Virus record (IMG/VR): IMGVR_UViG_3300035183_000203
Coordinates: 1-28,985 of that record
Length of the DNA stretch: 28,985 bases
Origin: a virus
Direction: 5' to 3' (one strand)
In this document: positions 28,801-28,985 of the stretch, one piece after another
Layout of the letters: each line of letters begins with the position of its first letter
How positions within the stretch are numbered: position 1 is the stretch's first letter
The notes under the pieces: generated by a model
Told to the model about the DNA's origin: nothing
Database searches by the model: none
What the model saw: the letters and a program-made list of their open reading frames with translations, nothing else
Position numbers and translations under genes: made by a program

Positions 28801-28985
28801 CCCCTTATATTTTTCAGGATCATAATATTGCCCCTGCTGCCAAAACTCTTTGGTAGGGTCATATCCAGAAGCGTTAGCCGCCCATCCAATTCCTGCGCCG
28901 ATTGCCGCTCCAACCGAGCCGCTTATCAGCCCGCCACCCGCCCCCATTAATCCGCCTTGAACCGCCCCCATTGTTGCCGGTGAAC
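22861..28985 (-). CDS. Giant virion/ejection-type protein (more than 2036 aa, 5' end outside window)
   Basis: The frame is open to the window edge. An ATG at 28971 exists, but codons before it are also open, so the protein may be longer. Near the visible N-terminus a Gly/Ala stretch (VQGGLMGAGGGLISGSVGAA) could insert into membranes. Long helical and coiled-coil parts follow (around LEEAARRLGTNADEAIRTFS and a Gln/Ala-rich AEQSAAQAQAQAKAER). A later segment has FGEWVDTVFPYRFWGTETMK and PFLPDWMGDNVYVDPVRQIF. The final 400 residues are helical with many aromatic residues. Size and position in the head module suggest an internal virion protein ejected with DNA (comparable to T7 gp16 or large polyvalent proteins). 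No enzymatic motif is recognised. Confidence 0.75.
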   Translation of the reverse strand, partial: SPATMGAVQGGLMGAGGGLISGSVGAAIGAGIGWAANASGYDPTKEFWQQGQYYDPEKYKGTNVLRGTYGQPMVIQNGKVDRPGDLSAVARRTFGLLNFLTEQVEKTIGLGVQAIGAIQDPNVSLKDVFSAEGWNAGAVTFETLGPAINAAATEDLPRLLKGNVEATDILKLSPPIWVAERLTSLMLNPDRYKGDELIIGQSMPEELTQNFQQRINEARQRIKNGENYRQVALDFQAGVIGQMSDMFGQSIADPLNYTGAVGSKIISKFGELESNHYVKLAEKFKAEGDLERADAYALKAKQAQRVAQAFEGSHQISEGKDKLKAIIQATPVNELSDYEKFLGGITEEGKIAKLEKPATSGIERVREFFTMLTPKRRAITALNMAVENLGAYLNMFDNVDELSAHFKQLQGTDNRVAAEFGARMLNSPEWYTIFPAMKNYDLGIDVARWEAVQPNINILNKLAEVLGEKPERVIKDLSDATDVKRNYQRIIEKAGQMTGNAATDLLEAAKAGRFTPDDLSSIVKVFHENGAPYTFDMWKAQTIANMGKHFADWAVKFYDVKPNNNFWVGKVAPLLKKAQSLALLGLNPGNFIQNEIGNIMGRVAAGNYGYVSPAAAAEWLDRFGFKPARYGEGVGFTGEAVGKGEIPGMDVIAKASEQRGIWKAVSDVISGVNKIGIFGKLNEFVESVESQNAYVISMKRMMNEIWKPGKGFRLVDPELRQRLTAAGFDEKTLYHFIESGLNMNEIENAVYRQEQIGHGRAVLEEAARRLGTNADEAIRTFSELGILDELDKRLKTAKTAEQRMRVFNDVVQRAQDMMDVRNATDIAKRIEHVKNKVTIEGGLGIVNILEEIEGGYFDRWLNHYLGYGDLWDTVYEAPPELRDTLIMDYERQNRASWNRTNSYQLANYKALFDGLGVNHPMAQDFMAALSEYQRAYGDAYRARFDERLQLHDKWAGKMNDPAFWDDVQASNDRVQKVFEQAHRQAQAHMETMQKSIAKLMGDIYGERVGLVTDEVFSQWRQFREKMIEKINEHRASIKGMDGAQRRLANEKFYQQDYPLMIEQFRELKRLGVWTVWDAVNGGSTEDINGMLAAAQQRNAMEAAARQEHVQRVWDVAGRYLRDNAPYNPADTYALLGALKMKEYGGIPDLKGLGDPRITPEFVRSVLENRMNIKTLAEEAGFDLAAWEKKFKKAVKEKNPDALYALADKIPDSVANAVVGNETYGSYINRTIGEVAAEAEKNAKSGKIANGLAEQSAAQAQAQAKAERVITRESTGTESADAEIEATKQAEANFRRQVEEKLNSFDRLFQNADTRVPPNGYDELSGGFLPESRVLDEGWTNYVWPLLNEMKKVAGEGVTRTLNISGLDAETQAMLRRYLNQVRGDLATSKLITTRFAEMQRDLAMLNYNNRTPFGEWVDTVFPYRFWGTETMKNWFLNAPDRIGWFAHYARIQQMMNKYQRDWPERLRGRIKLPAPFLPDWMGDNVYVDPVRQIFQFSNFLSPFETMASDKRNQLIEAERILQEWAKDGTYTQDEIQQALSGQGPVYEKALAEAKLRRTEQITGPAEFMNMMFGIGFYLTTPYYLATGQGEKISETPMLKSTRAFEAALKGSPFEALGNVIGLLGKPEEWLRSKAGLPEFGEYGDYYINRQLANMVADGTEIDGKPVSPEMANKAMIEKQGPLYELARERVKQELMLRVPGMSALYAGTHGASLEEMLLAVPESLFGAQLLPEGELRYRGLKEKWNAAWKAYDNGDKKAVQRFFDDHPEYESYLMKGKSPEEMLRAFLVGQIWNRYMGLDKGNQKIIRAQMGDLFQRAFLDKNTRSAESIDVNTLAVWSRMLGGMVPQTEATRGVTEIPQAMMPRLEGMPPKISQQLNTYYQERDRRYPNIMEIQNMYYAMPKEKQYQFKQMYPELSDYWAWRRSYIQSHPEAAPFIDGKIAENILQGKMDVPPDMNAEQYKRLLTYYRGGDEGSQPTYTAEFYLKDATPTLRMQLDLYRMTGQPLGAGALHELAAIWEANGKPTNTLQEFVDQVIVPTLP

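Noticed and set aside
1-28985. tRNA or rRNA genes, integrase, terminase, portal
   Set aside because: I looked for characteristic motifs and saw none; absence is limited to this window and to inspection by eye.

Overview
The window looks like most of a tailed-phage genome (or prophage) of a bacterium with strong Shine-Dalgarno sites and consensus sigma70-type promoters. The host cannot be named from the sequence. Two leftward (minus-strand) modules flank a rightward accessory block. Terminase, portal, integrase and partition genes are not present and presumably lie outside the window. A head-tail adaptor-like protein, a very large nozzle/propeller-like protein and a giant ejection-type protein, with no classical siphovirus tail genes, suggest a short-tailed (podovirus-like) virion; this is inference.

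Right part, read right to left (28985 to 11742): a giant virion-type protein (open at the window edge), a 38-residue membrane peptide, a calcineurin-like phosphoesterase, a small basic protein, a late promoter with a 5' hairpin, scaffold-like protein, HK97-like major capsid protein, a small virion-type protein, a 14-bp terminator-like hairpin, adaptor, nozzle-like protein, small tail/fibre proteins, and a GH25 endolysin with SH3 domain that carries a convincing internal ribosome binding site. A hypothetical protein ends the unit.

Left part, read right to left (8133 to 1): an early operon starting from a consensus promoter with a 36-aa peptide ending in an SSB-like acidic tail, then a 202-aa protein, a 76-aa protein, a terminator hairpin, a second consensus promoter, a long leader that can fold as attenuator/anti-attenuator, a ParB-methyltransferase fusion, a PD-(D/E)XK-like nuclease, a replication initiator with five iteron-like repeats inside its gene, DnaB helicase, zinc-ribbon and HTH peptides, RusA resolvase and a membrane protein.

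Middle (8196 to 11747, plus strand): a consensus promoter drives an essentially leaderless 62-aa HTH gene. Directly downstream is a tandem array of about ten integron gene cassettes with attC sites. R'' and R' cores match RYYYAAC and GTTRRRY, L''/L' arms pair with a single extrahelical base, most often A, and each cassette's 5' end is complementary to the R'' of its own attC. No integron integrase is present. Cassettes encode small membrane proteins, CxxC zinc-binding peptides and an HNH endonuclease. An integrase-less cassette array seated in a phage regulatory region, in the position that rexAB occupies behind cI in lambda, is the outstanding feature of the window.
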